Shown here: piece by piece, positions 53,813-62,782 of the stretch | How the letters are laid out: each line of letters starts with the position of its first letter | Position numbering within the stretch: position 1 is the stretch's first letter | Assembly (NCBI GenBank): GCA_022447665.1 | Contig: JAKVAQ010000015.1 | Span: forward strand, 62,001 to 126,000 | Reading direction: 5' to 3' | DNA length: 64,000 bases | Source: Crocinitomicaceae bacterium | GTDB lineage: Bacteria > Bacteroidota > Bacteroidia > Flavobacteriales_D > Crocinitomicaceae | The notes under the pieces: model-generated | What the model was told of the DNA's origin: nothing | The model's database searches: none | What the model saw: the letters and a program-made list of their open reading frames with translations, nothing else | Position numbers and translations under genes: made by a program

Positions 53813-54361
53813 ATGAAGACTTTAAAGTTTAGAGTATTAATTGATACCACTGAAGAAACGGATGTTTTTCGTGATATTGTTGTGAACAGCTCAGATAGTT
53901 TTGAGTCTTTCTATAATACAATAATGCTTGCATTTGATTTTGCAGGTGATCAGCTAGGTTCGTTTTATTTAAGTAACGAGAACTGGGATAAAGGCCATGA
54001 AATTACACTAATGGATATGGGCATGGGTAGCGGAGATTCTGCACCTTCTATTATGCAGGATACTCCAATTGAGTTTCATGTTGATAAAATCGGCCAAAAA
54101 CTTATTTTGGTATACGATTTCATGAAGATGTGGTGCTTCTTGATTGAGTTGATTGAAGTAGAAGAAGGAGTGGTTGAAGTTCCTGAAGTGGTGATGTCCA
54201 TAGGTGATGCTCCTCATGAAGATTCTAAAGAAGCTGATTTCAGTGCTGAAATGTTCGCAGATTCTGCTAGCCTTGATTTAGGCAATGATATCGATGACAT
54301 CTTTTCAGATTTCGATGGTGAAGACTTTGAGGATATTGATAATCTAGGAGACGAAATTTAG
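53813..54361 (+). CDS. pRiA4b ORF-3-like protein with acidic tail
   Basis: The 182-residue protein matches the plasmid pRiA4b ORF-3-like / IS1096 TnpR-like domain: LKFRVLIDTTEETDVFRDIV, SFESFYNTIMLAFDFAGDQL and GSFYLSNENWDKGHEI (about 1-120). The last 55 residues are Asp/Glu-rich (DDIDDIFSDFDGEDFEDID). Despite the family name nothing here indicates a mobile element; chromosomal copies are common in Bacteroidota. Three bases separate it from the methyltransferase gene. Confidence 0.82.
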   Translation: MKTLKFRVLIDTTEETDVFRDIVVNSSDSFESFYNTIMLAFDFAGDQLGSFYLSNENWDKGHEITLMDMGMGSGDSAPSIMQDTPIEFHVDKIGQKLILVYDFMKMWCFLIELIEVEEGVVEVPEVVMSIGDAPHEDSKEADFSAEMFADSASLDLGNDIDDIFSDFDGEDFEDIDNLGDEI

Positions 54362-54364
54362 TTC

Positions 54365-55078
54365 ATGGCATCGCGTGATGTTTTCGGAGCAGCAATTCAA
54401 GCCCATGCCAAATCTGGTGATGAAGGCAAAATCATAGTTGAAAATAATGTGGGAGATGGATATGAGATTCCATTAAATTACCTCTTCCGAGAGTTTTCTG
54501 AGATGCCTGAAATTGAAAAAAAAGCGCTGTCTGAATGCTCGGGTAGTGTATTAGAAGTTGGCGCTGGGGCTGGGGCTCATGCATCTTGTCTTAAAAAGAT
54601 GGGGAAGGACATTGAACTCATTGATACTTCCGAAGGAGCAGTTAAGCATTTGGTAGATGAGGGGTATAATGCACATTGTGTTAATTACTTTGATTTTCAA
54701 TCTCATCAAAAATTCGATACCATTTTAATGATGATGAATGGGATTGGAATAGTGGAGAAGGTAGAGCGGTTTGAGGAGTTTTTTAAAAAAGCAAAGACAT
54801 TACTCACTGAAAATGGACAAATCATCTGTGATTCTGCTGATCTGAGCTATTTGTATGAAGATGAGAATGGAGAGATTTGGATCGACTTAAATGCTAATTA
54901 CTACGGAGAGGTGGAGTTTAAAATGAGTTTTAAGGATAATGAAACGGATTGGTTTCCGTGGCTATTTGTTGATTTTCAGACGTTAGAATATTATGCTTCT
55001 GAAAATGGCTTCACTTGCGAGTGTCTCATGACCGATGAAAATTCACAATTTTTAGCAAGGCTCACTCAAATGAAATAA
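54365..55078 (+). CDS. SAM-dependent methyltransferase (class I)
   Basis: The 237-residue protein has the class I glycine-rich motif LEVGAGAGAHASCL (about 60-73), the acidic end of strand 2 (IELIDTSEGAVKHL) and motifs FDTILMMMNGIGIVE and LLTENGQIICDSADLSY. The substrate is unknown. It is cotranscribed with the 53813 gene. The C-terminal half (FPWLFVDFQTLEYYASENGF) fits the usual final helices. Confidence 0.88.
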   Translation: MASRDVFGAAIQAHAKSGDEGKIIVENNVGDGYEIPLNYLFREFSEMPEIEKKALSECSGSVLEVGAGAGAHASCLKKMGKDIELIDTSEGAVKHLVDEGYNAHCVNYFDFQSHQKFDTILMMMNGIGIVEKVERFEEFFKKAKTLLTENGQIICDSADLSYLYEDENGEIWIDLNANYYGEVEFKMSFKDNETDWFPWLFVDFQTLEYYASENGFTCECLMTDENSQFLARLTQMK

Positions 55079-55088
55079 TATCTAAAAT

Positions 55089-55096
55089 TACCTTTG
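55089..55096 (+). promoter_or_regulatory. -7 promoter box TACCTTTG for the TraB/GumN gene
   Basis: A perfect TAnnTTTG box ending 4 bases before the ATG at 55101. Confidence 0.55.
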
Positions 55097-55100
55097 TTTT

Positions 55101-56033
55101 ATGGGTAAAATATATCTACAACTGATTTCTAGTGCTTTAATCTCATTCGTTATTTTTTTCGGTTGTTCTAATGCTGGTGTAGCAGAAGTTCAAGAAGAAG
55201 AAAAAAAATGGAAAGATGTTCCTTTAGATAATGGAAACTCCTTATTGTGGAAGATTGAAGGAAACGGATGTGTACCGAGCTATATGTATGGTACTATGCA
55301 TTTAATAGAGGAGGAGTATTATAATTTTACGAACCCTATGGCTGAACGGGTTATGGGGTCTGATGCTATTATCATGGAAGTAGGTGGAATGCCTGATCCA
55401 TTCGCCGCATTAGAAATGATGACTTTGGATTCGGGTAATGTGGCAGATTATTTCACGAAGGAGCAAATGACCGAATTACTTGCCTTTATGGATTCTGAAA
55501 TGGATGTGACAACTGAGATGTTTCACAAAATGTATGGTGGAATGAAGCCATTCTACATAATGCAAAATATTACTCAACTAAGTTTTGAAGGACCAACAGA
55601 ATCTTATGACCTTACCATTATGCAATTGGCTGGTGAGAATGAGGTTCCGTTAATAGGATTTGAGACATTTGAACAACAATTAGGTTTTTTTGATTCGGTG
55701 TCTAGTGAAGATATGGCAACTATGATTATGGAATCCATTCAGGATCCAAAAGGTCAAAAAAAGGAGATGCAGAAGCTCATGAAGCTTTACTCCAAACAAA
55801 AAGTAGATAAGTTTATTCCTCTAATGACAAAGCAATCACCAGAGTTTATGCAGTTCGCTGACTTGTTTTTGTATGATAGAAATAAGGCATGGATTCCAAC
55901 ACTGAAAAAGGAAATTGCCGACAAACAATGCTTTGTCGCAGTTGGTGCAGCACATTTATTTGGTGAAGGAGGAGTAATAGATTTAATGGAAAAAGAAGGG
56001 TATACTTTAACACCAATTTCTACCGAATTTTAA
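55101..56033 (+). CDS. TraB/GumN family lipoprotein (TIKI-like metalloprotease fold)
   Basis: The 310-residue protein has a signal peptide with a lipobox-like FFGCSN (Cys near residue 22). The TraB/GumN family is shown by NSLLWKIEGNG, SYMYGTMHLIEEE (GxxH), IIMEVGGM and the C-terminal KQCFVAVGAAHLFGEGG. Family members resemble TIKI peptidases with paired Gly-x-x-His motifs; both are intact. Function in bacteria is not settled. Its last 4 bases overlap the convergent hydrolase gene. Confidence 0.9.
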   Translation: MGKIYLQLISSALISFVIFFGCSNAGVAEVQEEEKKWKDVPLDNGNSLLWKIEGNGCVPSYMYGTMHLIEEEYYNFTNPMAERVMGSDAIIMEVGGMPDPFAALEMMTLDSGNVADYFTKEQMTELLAFMDSEMDVTTEMFHKMYGGMKPFYIMQNITQLSFEGPTESYDLTIMQLAGENEVPLIGFETFEQQLGFFDSVSSEDMATMIMESIQDPKGQKKEMQKLMKLYSKQKVDKFIPLMTKQSPEFMQFADLFLYDRNKAWIPTLKKEIADKQCFVAVGAAHLFGEGGVIDLMEKEGYTLTPISTEF

Positions 56034-56950
56034 TCCGCTAAAAAAGATTCTAATTTATCTTGAAATATCTTGAATTTCTCAATATTGGGAGCGTGTCCTG
56101 CTTTTTCTATTTGAAAAAATTCTGCCCCCATATGTTCGGCTAATTTTTCTCCCTCTTTTAAAGGAAAAACATCATCTTCAATTCCCCAGATAACCAAGGA
56201 TTTCGGGTACGTGTCTATATCAATACTTAAGAGCCTGCTTTGTTCAGCAGGTAATGTGCGAAGTAATGTGGTTAGTTCTTTGTGATGCTGTGAGAAGTAA
56301 AGTTCGTAGGTTTGGTTTAGAATCTTCTTTGGTATTTTCTTGTCCTTGTAAAAGGCTAGATTCATTAATTTTTGAACTCCTTCCGGTTCTTTTACCACAA
56401 AAATATCTGCAATATCTTCTACGTCATTTTCTTTGCAAAGAATTTTCATTTCCTCTATATCATAAGTAACACCAGGGCTATCGATGAGGCAAATCTTTTC
56501 TATTCTTTTAGGGATGGTGTAATACATGGCCATGGTAACAAAACCACCATAAGAGATTCCAGCAATAGAAAACTTATCGATGTTGGATGTATTCATCAAT
56601 GCAATCATTGCTCTCACTTGTGATTCCAAATTGGGTGTCATACTGCTATTGCTTTGTCCAAACCATAAAAGATCTGGTGCAATTACAGTATAGTTTTTAC
56701 TCAGTTTTCGCATTGTTTTATGCCATGTTACTTGGGCGTCGGCTCCAAAACCATGTAGCAGTAGTACTGCAGGCCCTTCCCCACCTTTGTAATAATGAAT
56801 TGTAGATTCTGAGGTAACAAAACTTTGCTCAATAATATCTTTTTTTTTTAGTTTTTTATTGAGTCGGTTTTGATTCCAGACCATCGTATTACAAGAGGTG
56901 AGTCCAAGAACAAAAACAACTAAAAAGTGAGAATAGGTCTTTATTGACAT
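56030..56950 (-). CDS. Alpha/beta hydrolase, putative lipoprotein
   Basis: The 306-residue protein has an N-terminal signal with lipobox LGLTSC (Cys near residue 20). The hydrolase domain shows VLLLHGFGADAQVTWHK, the Ser elbow GISYGG (Ser near residue 131), Asp in VIWGIEDDVFPL (about 250) and His in AGHAPNIEKF (about 285), so the catalytic triad is complete. Substrate unknown; esterase, lipase or epoxide-hydrolase-like activity is possible. It diverges from the FKBP gene with a 49-base spacer. Confidence 0.9.
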   Translation of the reverse strand: MSIKTYSHFLVVFVLGLTSCNTMVWNQNRLNKKLKKKDIIEQSFVTSESTIHYYKGGEGPAVLLLHGFGADAQVTWHKTMRKLSKNYTVIAPDLLWFGQSNSSMTPNLESQVRAMIALMNTSNIDKFSIAGISYGGFVTMAMYYTIPKRIEKICLIDSPGVTYDIEEMKILCKENDVEDIADIFVVKEPEGVQKLMNLAFYKDKKIPKKILNQTYELYFSQHHKELTTLLRTLPAEQSRLLSIDIDTYPKSLVIWGIEDDVFPLKEGEKLAEHMGAEFFQIEKAGHAPNIEKFKIFQDKLESFLAD

Positions 56951-56970
56951 GGTGCAAGTATGTGATTTGT

Positions 56971-56978
56971 TATCTTTG
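56971..56978 (+). promoter_or_regulatory. -7 promoter box TATCTTTG for the FKBP gene
   Basis: A perfect TAnnTTTG box, 21 bases before the chosen ATG at 57000. It lies inside the longer reading frame from 56949, which argues against that start. Confidence 0.6.
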
Positions 56979-56999
56979 CATAAAATTAATTATTTCAGA

Positions 57000-57902
57000 A
57001 TGAAAAAGTCACTATTATATATCTCTGCAGTTTTTCTAGTAGCATGTGGTGGAGGTGAAGAAGTTGAAGAGCTAGACTACGTTGAAACTGCCTATGATAA
57101 AGAAATCAAAACATTCTTAGAAGATAAATCATGGAAGCCTGAACGTCAAGAAAGTGGATTGTATATCTACGTTGAAAATGAAGGTTCGGCAGAAAAACCA
57201 ACGCTAGATAGTTATTTAACGCTCTCTTACGAAGGTAGATTATTAGACGGGACTGTATTTGATGGAACAAATGGTGAAGCGATTTCATTCCCTTTCCCAG
57301 TTGCAGGGTTAATTCCTGGATGGCAAGAAGGTATCCCAAGCTTTGGTAAAGGCGGGAATGGTAAACTTGTTATTCCGCCAGACTTAGGATATGGTGAGCG
57401 TCAAGCAGGTTTGATTCCACCAAACTCGATTTTAGTATTTGATATTGAAATAGTTGATTTCTCAAATGAGCCATCTGCTCCAGAAATAGATATGTCTGTA
57501 GATTATTCGCCAGAAATTGAAGAATACATTGCTGCAGAAGGATTAGAAGGTGGAGAAAAGACAGAGACTGGAATGTACATTTTCGCGGAAGATTACGGTT
57601 CGGATGAAAAACCAGACAATAACTCATACCTAACATTAAACTACGAAGGATATTTATTAGATGGAAGTTCTTTTGATGGAACTGGAGGAACTCCAACTAC
57701 ATTTTCATTTCCACTAGGCCAAACAATTTATGGATGGCAAGAAGGGATTCCTTATTTCGGTAAAGGAGGAAAAGGTAAATTAATTATCCCTCCATATATT
57801 GGGTATGGTCCTGATGAAGCTGCTGGTGGCAAGATTCCTAGTAACTCTGTTCTAGTATTTGACATTGAAATTATTGATTGGGCGCAAGACGCTCCTATGT
57901 AG
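57000..57902 (+). CDS. Lipoprotein with two FKBP-type peptidyl-prolyl isomerase domains
   Basis: The ATG at 57000 gives a lipoprotein signal (MKKSLLYISAVFLVACGGGE, Cys near 16) and 300 residues. Two FKBP domains follow (about 75-155 and 205-295), each with the hallmarks: LSYEGRLLDGTVFDGTNGE, GWQEGIPSFGKGG, IPPDLGYGERQAG and ILVFDIEIVD in the first; LNYEGYLLDGSSFDGTGG, GWQEGIPYFGKGGKG, IPPYIGYGPDEAAGG and VLVFDIEIIDW in the second. Both active sites look complete. It should fold exported proteins in the periplasm. queD starts 16 bases after its stop. Confidence 0.94.
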   Translation: MKKSLLYISAVFLVACGGGEEVEELDYVETAYDKEIKTFLEDKSWKPERQESGLYIYVENEGSAEKPTLDSYLTLSYEGRLLDGTVFDGTNGEAISFPFPVAGLIPGWQEGIPSFGKGGNGKLVIPPDLGYGERQAGLIPPNSILVFDIEIVDFSNEPSAPEIDMSVDYSPEIEEYIAAEGLEGGEKTETGMYIFAEDYGSDEKPDNNSYLTLNYEGYLLDGSSFDGTGGTPTTFSFPLGQTIYGWQEGIPYFGKGGKGKLIIPPYIGYGPDEAAGGKIPSNSVLVFDIEIIDWAQDAPM

Positions 57903-57918
57903 TTTGAATTTAGAAACA

Positions 57919-58365
57919 ATGAAACTTAGAGTATCCAAAATATTTACTTTCGAAACTGCCCACGCTTTATGGGGGTATGATGGTAAGTGTAAGAATATTC
58001 ACGGACATTCATATGTCTTGACTGTTACGGTTACTGGCGATATTATTCAGGATCCTGACAATACCAAGCATGGTATGATTATCGATTTTGGAGATTTAAA
58101 GGCAATCGTGAATAAGAACGTTGTTGATGAATACGATCATTTCTTGCTTGTTAATGGTAATACTCCTCATAAGAAATATGCTGAGGTAGAAAATGGTCAT
58201 GCGAAAATTAGACTTTGTGATTTTCAACCTTCGTGTGAGAATATGTTGATTGATATCGTTGATAGAATTCGCACAAATCTCCCTGAAGGAATTGACTTGA
58301 AATACGCCAAACTTCAAGAAACAGCAACTGCCTATACAGAGTGGTTTTTAGAAGATAATCAATAG
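57919..58365 (+). CDS. queD: 6-carboxytetrahydropterin synthase / PTPS family (QueD-like)
   Basis: The ATG at 57919 starts MKLRVSKIFTFETAHALWGY and gives 148 residues; the longer frame overlaps the FKBP gene. Zinc-binding His residues are in FETAHAL and IHGHSY, with the catalytic Cys in GKCKNIHGHSY. Further family segments are MIIDFGDLKAIVNKNVVDEYD and PSCENMLIDIVDRI, ending LQETATAYTEWF. QueD makes carboxytetrahydropterin for queuosine; a true pyruvoyl-tetrahydropterin synthase is the alternative. The hemN remnant begins 1 base after its stop. Confidence 0.9.
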   Translation: MKLRVSKIFTFETAHALWGYDGKCKNIHGHSYVLTVTVTGDIIQDPDNTKHGMIIDFGDLKAIVNKNVVDEYDHFLLVNGNTPHKKYAEVENGHAKIRLCDFQPSCENMLIDIVDRIRTNLPEGIDLKYAKLQETATAYTEWFLEDNQ

Positions 58366-58366
58366 A

Positions 58367-59732
58367 ATGGGGCTGAGCCTTGTTCAGAAATATAACATTC
58401 CAGGGCCGAGGTACGCTAGTTATCCCACAGTGCCTTATTGAAATAAAGATGGAATTGCCCTTGAAGATTGGAAGCGAACTGCAAAACAAGCTTTCGATGA
58501 ATCTAATAAATCAGAGGGGATAAGCCTTTATATTGACCTTCCTTTTTGTGAGAATCTTTGCACGTTTTGTGGATGTCATAAACGCATTACCAAAACGACA
58601 TGATGTTGAAGAGCCTTATCAGGAAACCCTATTAAAGGAGCGGGATTTATATACAGACCTTTTCGGGGCGAAGCCGAAGATTAAAGAACTCCATTTGGGT
58701 GGAGGGACTCCAACATTTTTTAGTCCTGAAAATTTAAGAAAACACATTAAAGGAATCTTAACGAAAGCTGAACGAGCAGAAGGGTATGAGTTTAGTTTTG
58801 AAGCGCACCCTAATAATACTACCGAAGAGCATTTAAAGGTGCTTTACGATTTAGGATTCAGAAGAAATAGTTTTGGTGTGCAGGATTATGATCTTAAGGT
58901 GCAACAAACGATTAATAGAATTCAACCTTATGAAAATGTAGAGAAAACTACATTAGACTCTCGTAAAGTTGGGTATACCTCTATATCGCACGATTTAGTT
59001 TTTGGATTGCCTCACCAAACTAAGGCCGGTATTATTGATACTATTGAAAAGACCAAAACATTAAAGCCTGATAGAATTGCATTTTACTCTTATGCACATG
59101 TACCGTGGATTAAAGGAACGGGACAAAGAGGGTATGATGAAAATGATTTGCCCTCGAACGATGAAAAGCGTGAGTTATATGAAGTTGGAAAAACACTTTT
59201 AGGAAAGCTAGGATATGTAGAGGTAGGAATGGATCATTTTGCTTTAGAGTCTGACTCCCTATATAAGGCAATGAAGTCTAAAACCTTACATCGAAACTTT
59301 ATGGGGTATACAGCAGGGAAAACCAAATTAATGGTTGGTCTAGGTATGAGTTCAATTCCTGACTCTTGGTATAGTTTTGCTCAGAATGTAAAAACGGTTG
59401 AGGAGTATCAAGACATTGTGAATTCGGGAGAACTTCCTTTATTACGTGGTCACCTGCTTACAGAAGAAGATTTAGTCGTACGCCAGCATATTTTAAATAT
59501 TATGTGTCATTTCGAAACGTCATGGGAGGATGAAGCGCTGCGATTTGAAGAATTAGAGGTATGTCTTTCTCGCTTGGATGAAATGCAGGCAGATGGATTA
59601 GTGGTTATTGAAAATAATACCCTCACCGTTCCAGAGGAAGCGAGGCCATTTGTTCGAAATATTTGTATGGCCTTTGATCTTCGATTGCATGCGAACAAAC
59701 CGAATACACGGGTCTTTTCTATGACGATTTAG
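58367..59732 (+). pseudogene. hemN: hemN, oxygen-independent coproporphyrinogen III oxidase, broken by a stop codon and a frameshift
   Basis: From the ATG at 58367 the frame reads to RYASYPTVPY and meets TGA (58439-58441), where HemN proteins have Trp (PTVPYW). The same frame then continues with [20 protein letters not shown], the radical-SAM CxxxCxxC motif, to codon 76; there an AAAA (58592-58595) shifts the gene by one base, and the rest (VEEPYQETLLKERDLYTDLF, HLGGGTPTFF, DLVFGLPHQTK, DHFALESDSLYKAM) reads on to 59732 in the +1 frame. Apart from these two lesions the gene is intact, so decay is recent or one or both are sequence errors. An ATG at 58533 in the second frame would miss the cluster motif. 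Confidence 0.88.
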
Positions 59733-59741
59733 GCAATAAAA

Positions 59742-59765
59742 AAGGCGACCTAAATAGATCGCCTT
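59742..59765. terminator. Bidirectional terminator between hemN and pdhC
   Basis: AAGGCGA and TCGCCTT form a 7-bp stem with a 10-base loop, with A residues before and T-rich sequence after. It serves both converging genes. Confidence 0.7.
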
Positions 59766-59786
59766 CTCATTTATTTTCAAGTTCTA

Positions 59787-61049
59787 TTAAACTATCATTT
59801 TCACTGGATTCTCTAAGAAATCCTTAAGTGTTTTAAGGAACGCTGAACCAACAGCTCCATCAACCACTCTATGGTCACATGATAAGCTTAGTTTCATTAC
59901 GTTTCCAGGAACAATTTCTCCATTTTTCACAACTGGAGTTTGTTTGATTTGGCCTACCGAAAGAATGCATCCATTAGGAGGGTTAATGATAGACGTAAAA
60001 TCTTCAATTCCATACATTCCTAGATTTGAAACTGCGAATGTACCACCTTGCATTTCTTCAGGTAAAATCTTCTTATCTCTAGCTCTTGAAGCCAAATCTT
60101 TAATTTCGGCACCAATTTGAGAAATTCCTTTCGTGTCTGTAAACTTAACTACCGGTACAACTAATCCATCCTCTACAGCTACAGCTACACCAACGTGAAT
60201 ATGATCGTTGTAACGAATAGCATCACCCATCCAATCAGCATTTACTTTAGGATGCTTTCTCAATGCGGCTGCAACCGCTTTAATTACCATGTCATTGAAC
60301 GATACCTTAACTCCTTCGTCAGCATTAATTGCTTTACGAGCAGCAATCGCGTTGTCCATATCTACTTCCATTTTAAGGTAGAAGTGAGGAGCTGAGAATT
60401 TAGATGCAGAAAGTGCTTTCGCAATGGCTTTTCTCATTTGTGAGTTAGGCACATCCGTATAAGATTCTGTTCCAACCGGTCCAGCAAATAAAGTTCCACC
60501 AGCGGCAGGTGTATAATTCTCAATATCTCTTTTTACAATTCTTCCATCTTCACCTGTCCCTTTAACCGCGTTAAGGTTAATTCCTTTTTCCTCGGCCATT
60601 TTTCGAGCAAGGGGCGAAGCAAATATTCTACCACCTTCATTTGATGTGGTAGAACCGTTTATTGAAACTGGTTCTGCAATAGCGGCTACTGGAGCAGCAA
60701 CAGGCTCTGGCGAAACCGGAGTAGCTACAGGAGCTTCTTCTTTTGCAGGAGCCTCTTCCTCAGCAGGAGCAGCGCTTCCAGCAGATGCAAGAATCTCATC
60801 AACGTTTTCTCCTTTCTCACCAATGATGGCAAGTACCTCGTTAACAGGTGCGGCACCACCTTTTTCTACACCAACGTGTAATAAAACACCATCATAAAAT
60901 GATTCAAATTCCATGGTTGCTTTATCCGTTTCAATTTCGGCTAATAAATCACCTTCCGAAACACTGTCACCAACTTTCTTGTGCCATTCTGCAACAACAC
61001 CTTCTGTCATGGTGTCGGATAATTTGGGCATACGAACTATTTCTGCCAT
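59787..61049 (-). CDS. pdhC: Pyruvate dehydrogenase E2, dihydrolipoamide acetyltransferase
   Basis: The 420-residue protein carries an N-terminal lipoyl domain (about 1-78) with the lipoylated Lys in ETDKATMEFES, an Ala/Pro-rich linker, a peripheral subunit-binding domain (about 140-175: FASPLARKMAEEKGINLNAV), and a C-terminal acetyltransferase domain with SCDHRVVDGAVGSAFL (catalytic His and Asp). It passes acetyl groups from E1 to CoA. It follows pdhA by 23 bases. An E2 for another 2-oxo acid is possible, but the adjacent E1 favours pyruvate. Confidence 0.93.
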   Translation of the reverse strand: MAEIVRMPKLSDTMTEGVVAEWHKKVGDSVSEGDLLAEIETDKATMEFESFYDGVLLHVGVEKGGAAPVNEVLAIIGEKGENVDEILASAGSAAPAEEEAPAKEEAPVATPVSPEPVAAPVAAIAEPVSINGSTTSNEGGRIFASPLARKMAEEKGINLNAVKGTGEDGRIVKRDIENYTPAAGGTLFAGPVGTESYTDVPNSQMRKAIAKALSASKFSAPHFYLKMEVDMDNAIAARKAINADEGVKVSFNDMVIKAVAAALRKHPKVNADWMGDAIRYNDHIHVGVAVAVEDGLVVPVVKFTDTKGISQIGAEIKDLASRARDKKILPEEMQGGTFAVSNLGMYGIEDFTSIINPPNGCILSVGQIKQTPVVKNGEIVPGNVMKLSLSCDHRVVDGAVGSAFLKTLKDFLENPVKMIV

Positions 61050-61072
61050 ATCTATAGTCTTTTGAGTAGCGC

Positions 61073-62140
61073 TTAGGCTAAATATTCTTTAATGTAAGGG
61101 TAATTAGGCTCTTGATAAACATCATCGTAAATCTCTTCTGGCTTCGGTAATTCTGATTTCTCAGCGAACTCAATCGATTCTTTAACTTCGTTTTTAACCC
61201 AATTATTAACGTCTTCAATTTCTTTTGCGGTCATCCATTTGTTTTTCTTGATTACGCGCAACACATGTTCGATAGGATCTTTTTCTTGCCATTCTGCAAC
61301 TTCTTCCTTCGTTCTGTATTTCTGAGGATCGGACATTGAGTGTCCTTTGTATCTATATGTTCTAATATCTAGTAATGTTGGCCCATCACCTCTTCTAGCT
61401 CTATCCATCGCTTCTTCCATTGCCTCATGAACCGATTCAGGACTCATTCCATCAACTGCAAACGAAGGCATTTCATATGATAAACCAACTTTGGTTAGAT
61501 CAGTAACATTTGTCGTTCTTTCAACTGAAGTACCCATTGCGTAATTGTTGTTCTCAATCACAAAAATCACAGGTAATTTCCATGTCATAGCCATGTTAAA
61601 AGTTTCGTGAAGCGCACCTTGTCTAACTGCACCATCACCAAACGAAGTAACAACAACATTTTTTGTTCCTTTATACTGCTCAGCGAATGCCATACCAGCA
61701 CCCATTGGAATTTGTGCTCCAACAATACCATGCCCTCCAAAGAACCCTTTTTCTACATCAAAAAAGTGCATTGATCCACCTTTTCCTTTAGAACATCCGG
61801 TTACTTTTCCGTAAAGCTCAGCTGCTAACACTCTAGGGTCGGTACCTAAAGCTATTGGGTGTCCGTGATCACGGTAAGCAGTAATATGCTTGTCACCTTC
61901 TTGCTGCGCTGACACAGTTCCAACAGCGATTGCCTCCTGACCTATGTACAGGTGCAAGAATCCACCAAATTTCTGTTGGATATACAATTGAGATAGCTTT
62001 TCTTCGAATCGACGGATCAATAACATATCCTTGTACCATTTGAGGTAAGTCGCTTTCGAGAATTTACTCGTTGATTTTTTAGCTTTCGACGGCGTTTTTT
62101 TAGCAGTCGTAGTTTTTTTTGCTGTAGTTTTTGTTGCCAT
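61073..62140 (-). CDS. pdhA: Pyruvate dehydrogenase E1 component, alpha subunit
   Basis: E1 decarboxylates pyruvate with thiamine diphosphate. A frame opens at 62170, but a promoter box overlaps its first codons. Of the ATGs at 62146 and 62140 I choose 62140 because GGAAG lies 8 bases before it. The 355-residue protein begins with a Lys/Thr/Ala-rich tail (to about 33), then KWYKDMLLIRRFEEKLSQLY, GFLHLYIGQEAIAVG, the thiamine-diphosphate motif GDGAVRQGALHETFNMA...NNNYAMG, and YRYKGHSMSDP. The beta subunit is not adjacent, as is common in Bacteroidota. pdhC follows. Confidence 0.95.
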   Translation of the reverse strand: MATKTTAKKTTTAKKTPSKAKKSTSKFSKATYLKWYKDMLLIRRFEEKLSQLYIQQKFGGFLHLYIGQEAIAVGTVSAQQEGDKHITAYRDHGHPIALGTDPRVLAAELYGKVTGCSKGKGGSMHFFDVEKGFFGGHGIVGAQIPMGAGMAFAEQYKGTKNVVVTSFGDGAVRQGALHETFNMAMTWKLPVIFVIENNNYAMGTSVERTTNVTDLTKVGLSYEMPSFAVDGMSPESVHEAMEEAMDRARRGDGPTLLDIRTYRYKGHSMSDPQKYRTKEEVAEWQEKDPIEHVLRVIKKNKWMTAKEIEDVNNWVKNEVKESIEFAEKSELPKPEEIYDDVYQEPNYPYIKEYLA

Positions 62141-62167
62141 GGTCATAACTTCCGTTTGCAATGGGTA

Positions 62168-62175
62168 CAAATATA
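62168..62175 (-). promoter_or_regulatory. -7 promoter box TATATTTG for pdhA-pdhC
   Basis: A perfect TAnnTTTG box on the minus strand, 27 bases before the ATG at 62140. It decides against the upstream start at 62170. Confidence 0.6.
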
Positions 62176-62199
62176 ATTTTTTTTTAACTGAATGAATTC

Positions 62200-62691
62200 T
62201 TATTTATCGCCGTTTTCCTCTAAAAATTCACCACTAAACGAAAGGGGCAAAAGATCCTTAGCAGATGAGGCTTCAATAACGTTCCCTTTATAGCCAATCA
62301 ATAAAATTCTAATTGGGTGTTTTTGACGGGTTTCCGCCTCTAATAATGATTGCCTGCAGATTCCACAAGGAGGAACAACCTGATCCAAGTCTTTGTTCAC
62401 ATATATGGCAATATGTGTAAGTTTTTGATTAGGATAATTGGAGATAGCATGAGATAGAACGTTTCTCTCTGCACAAACTCCTGCTGGGTAAGAAGCATTT
62501 TCCACATTCGTTCCTCGAACAATATCGCCCGCACTCATTAATGCACAAGCACTCACCTGAAATTTAGAATACGGGGCATAGGCATTTTGTGAAAAACGTA
62601 TCGCTTCCTCGCATAAATTGCTAATGGCTTCCGGCAGTTCAGAGTAGTGTGAGGTTTCCCTCAAATTAATTTCAATCTTGATTTCCTTCAT
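62200..62691 (-). CDS. cdd: Cytidine deaminase
   Basis: The enzyme deaminates cytidine and deoxycytidine for pyrimidine salvage. The 163-residue protein has the zinc-binding motifs CAERNVLSHAI (CxE) and PPCGICRQSLLE (PCxxC), preceded by AYAPYSKFQVSACALMS and GTNVENASYPAGV. The three Cys ligands mark the small homotetrameric type. An N-terminal extension of about 20 residues exceeds the usual 130-140. It lies upstream of pdhA, 24 bases from that gene's longest possible start. Confidence 0.94.
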   Translation of the reverse strand: MKEIKIEINLRETSHYSELPEAISNLCEEAIRFSQNAYAPYSKFQVSACALMSAGDIVRGTNVENASYPAGVCAERNVLSHAISNYPNQKLTHIAIYVNKDLDQVVPPCGICRQSLLEAETRQKHPIRILLIGYKGNVIEASSAKDLLPLSFSGEFLEENGDK

Positions 62692-62756
62692 AAATATTAA
62701 ACCTATCGGAAAACAATAAGTCAGAACAGTATTTTACCAATTTAAGCAAATTAAGT

Positions 62757-62764
62757 TACATTTG
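62757..62764 (+). promoter_or_regulatory. -7 promoter box TACATTTG for the VTC-DUF4956 operon
   Basis: A perfect TAnnTTTG box. It overlaps a TTG at 62762 that would be the longest-frame start, so the true start must be downstream. Confidence 0.6.
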
Positions 62765-62782
62765 CAGGCTTTACAAGGGGTT

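Noticed and set aside
53813-54361. Mobile element suggested by the pRiA4b ORF-3/IS1096-like family name
   Set aside because: No transposase, terminal repeats or base-composition change surround it; such genes are common on Bacteroidota chromosomes.
58533-58590. ATG at 58533 as the start of a shorter intact hemN
   Set aside because: Its first codons translate the radical-SAM cysteine region in the wrong frame, so the conserved frame is joined only after the A4 run; the gene is better called broken.
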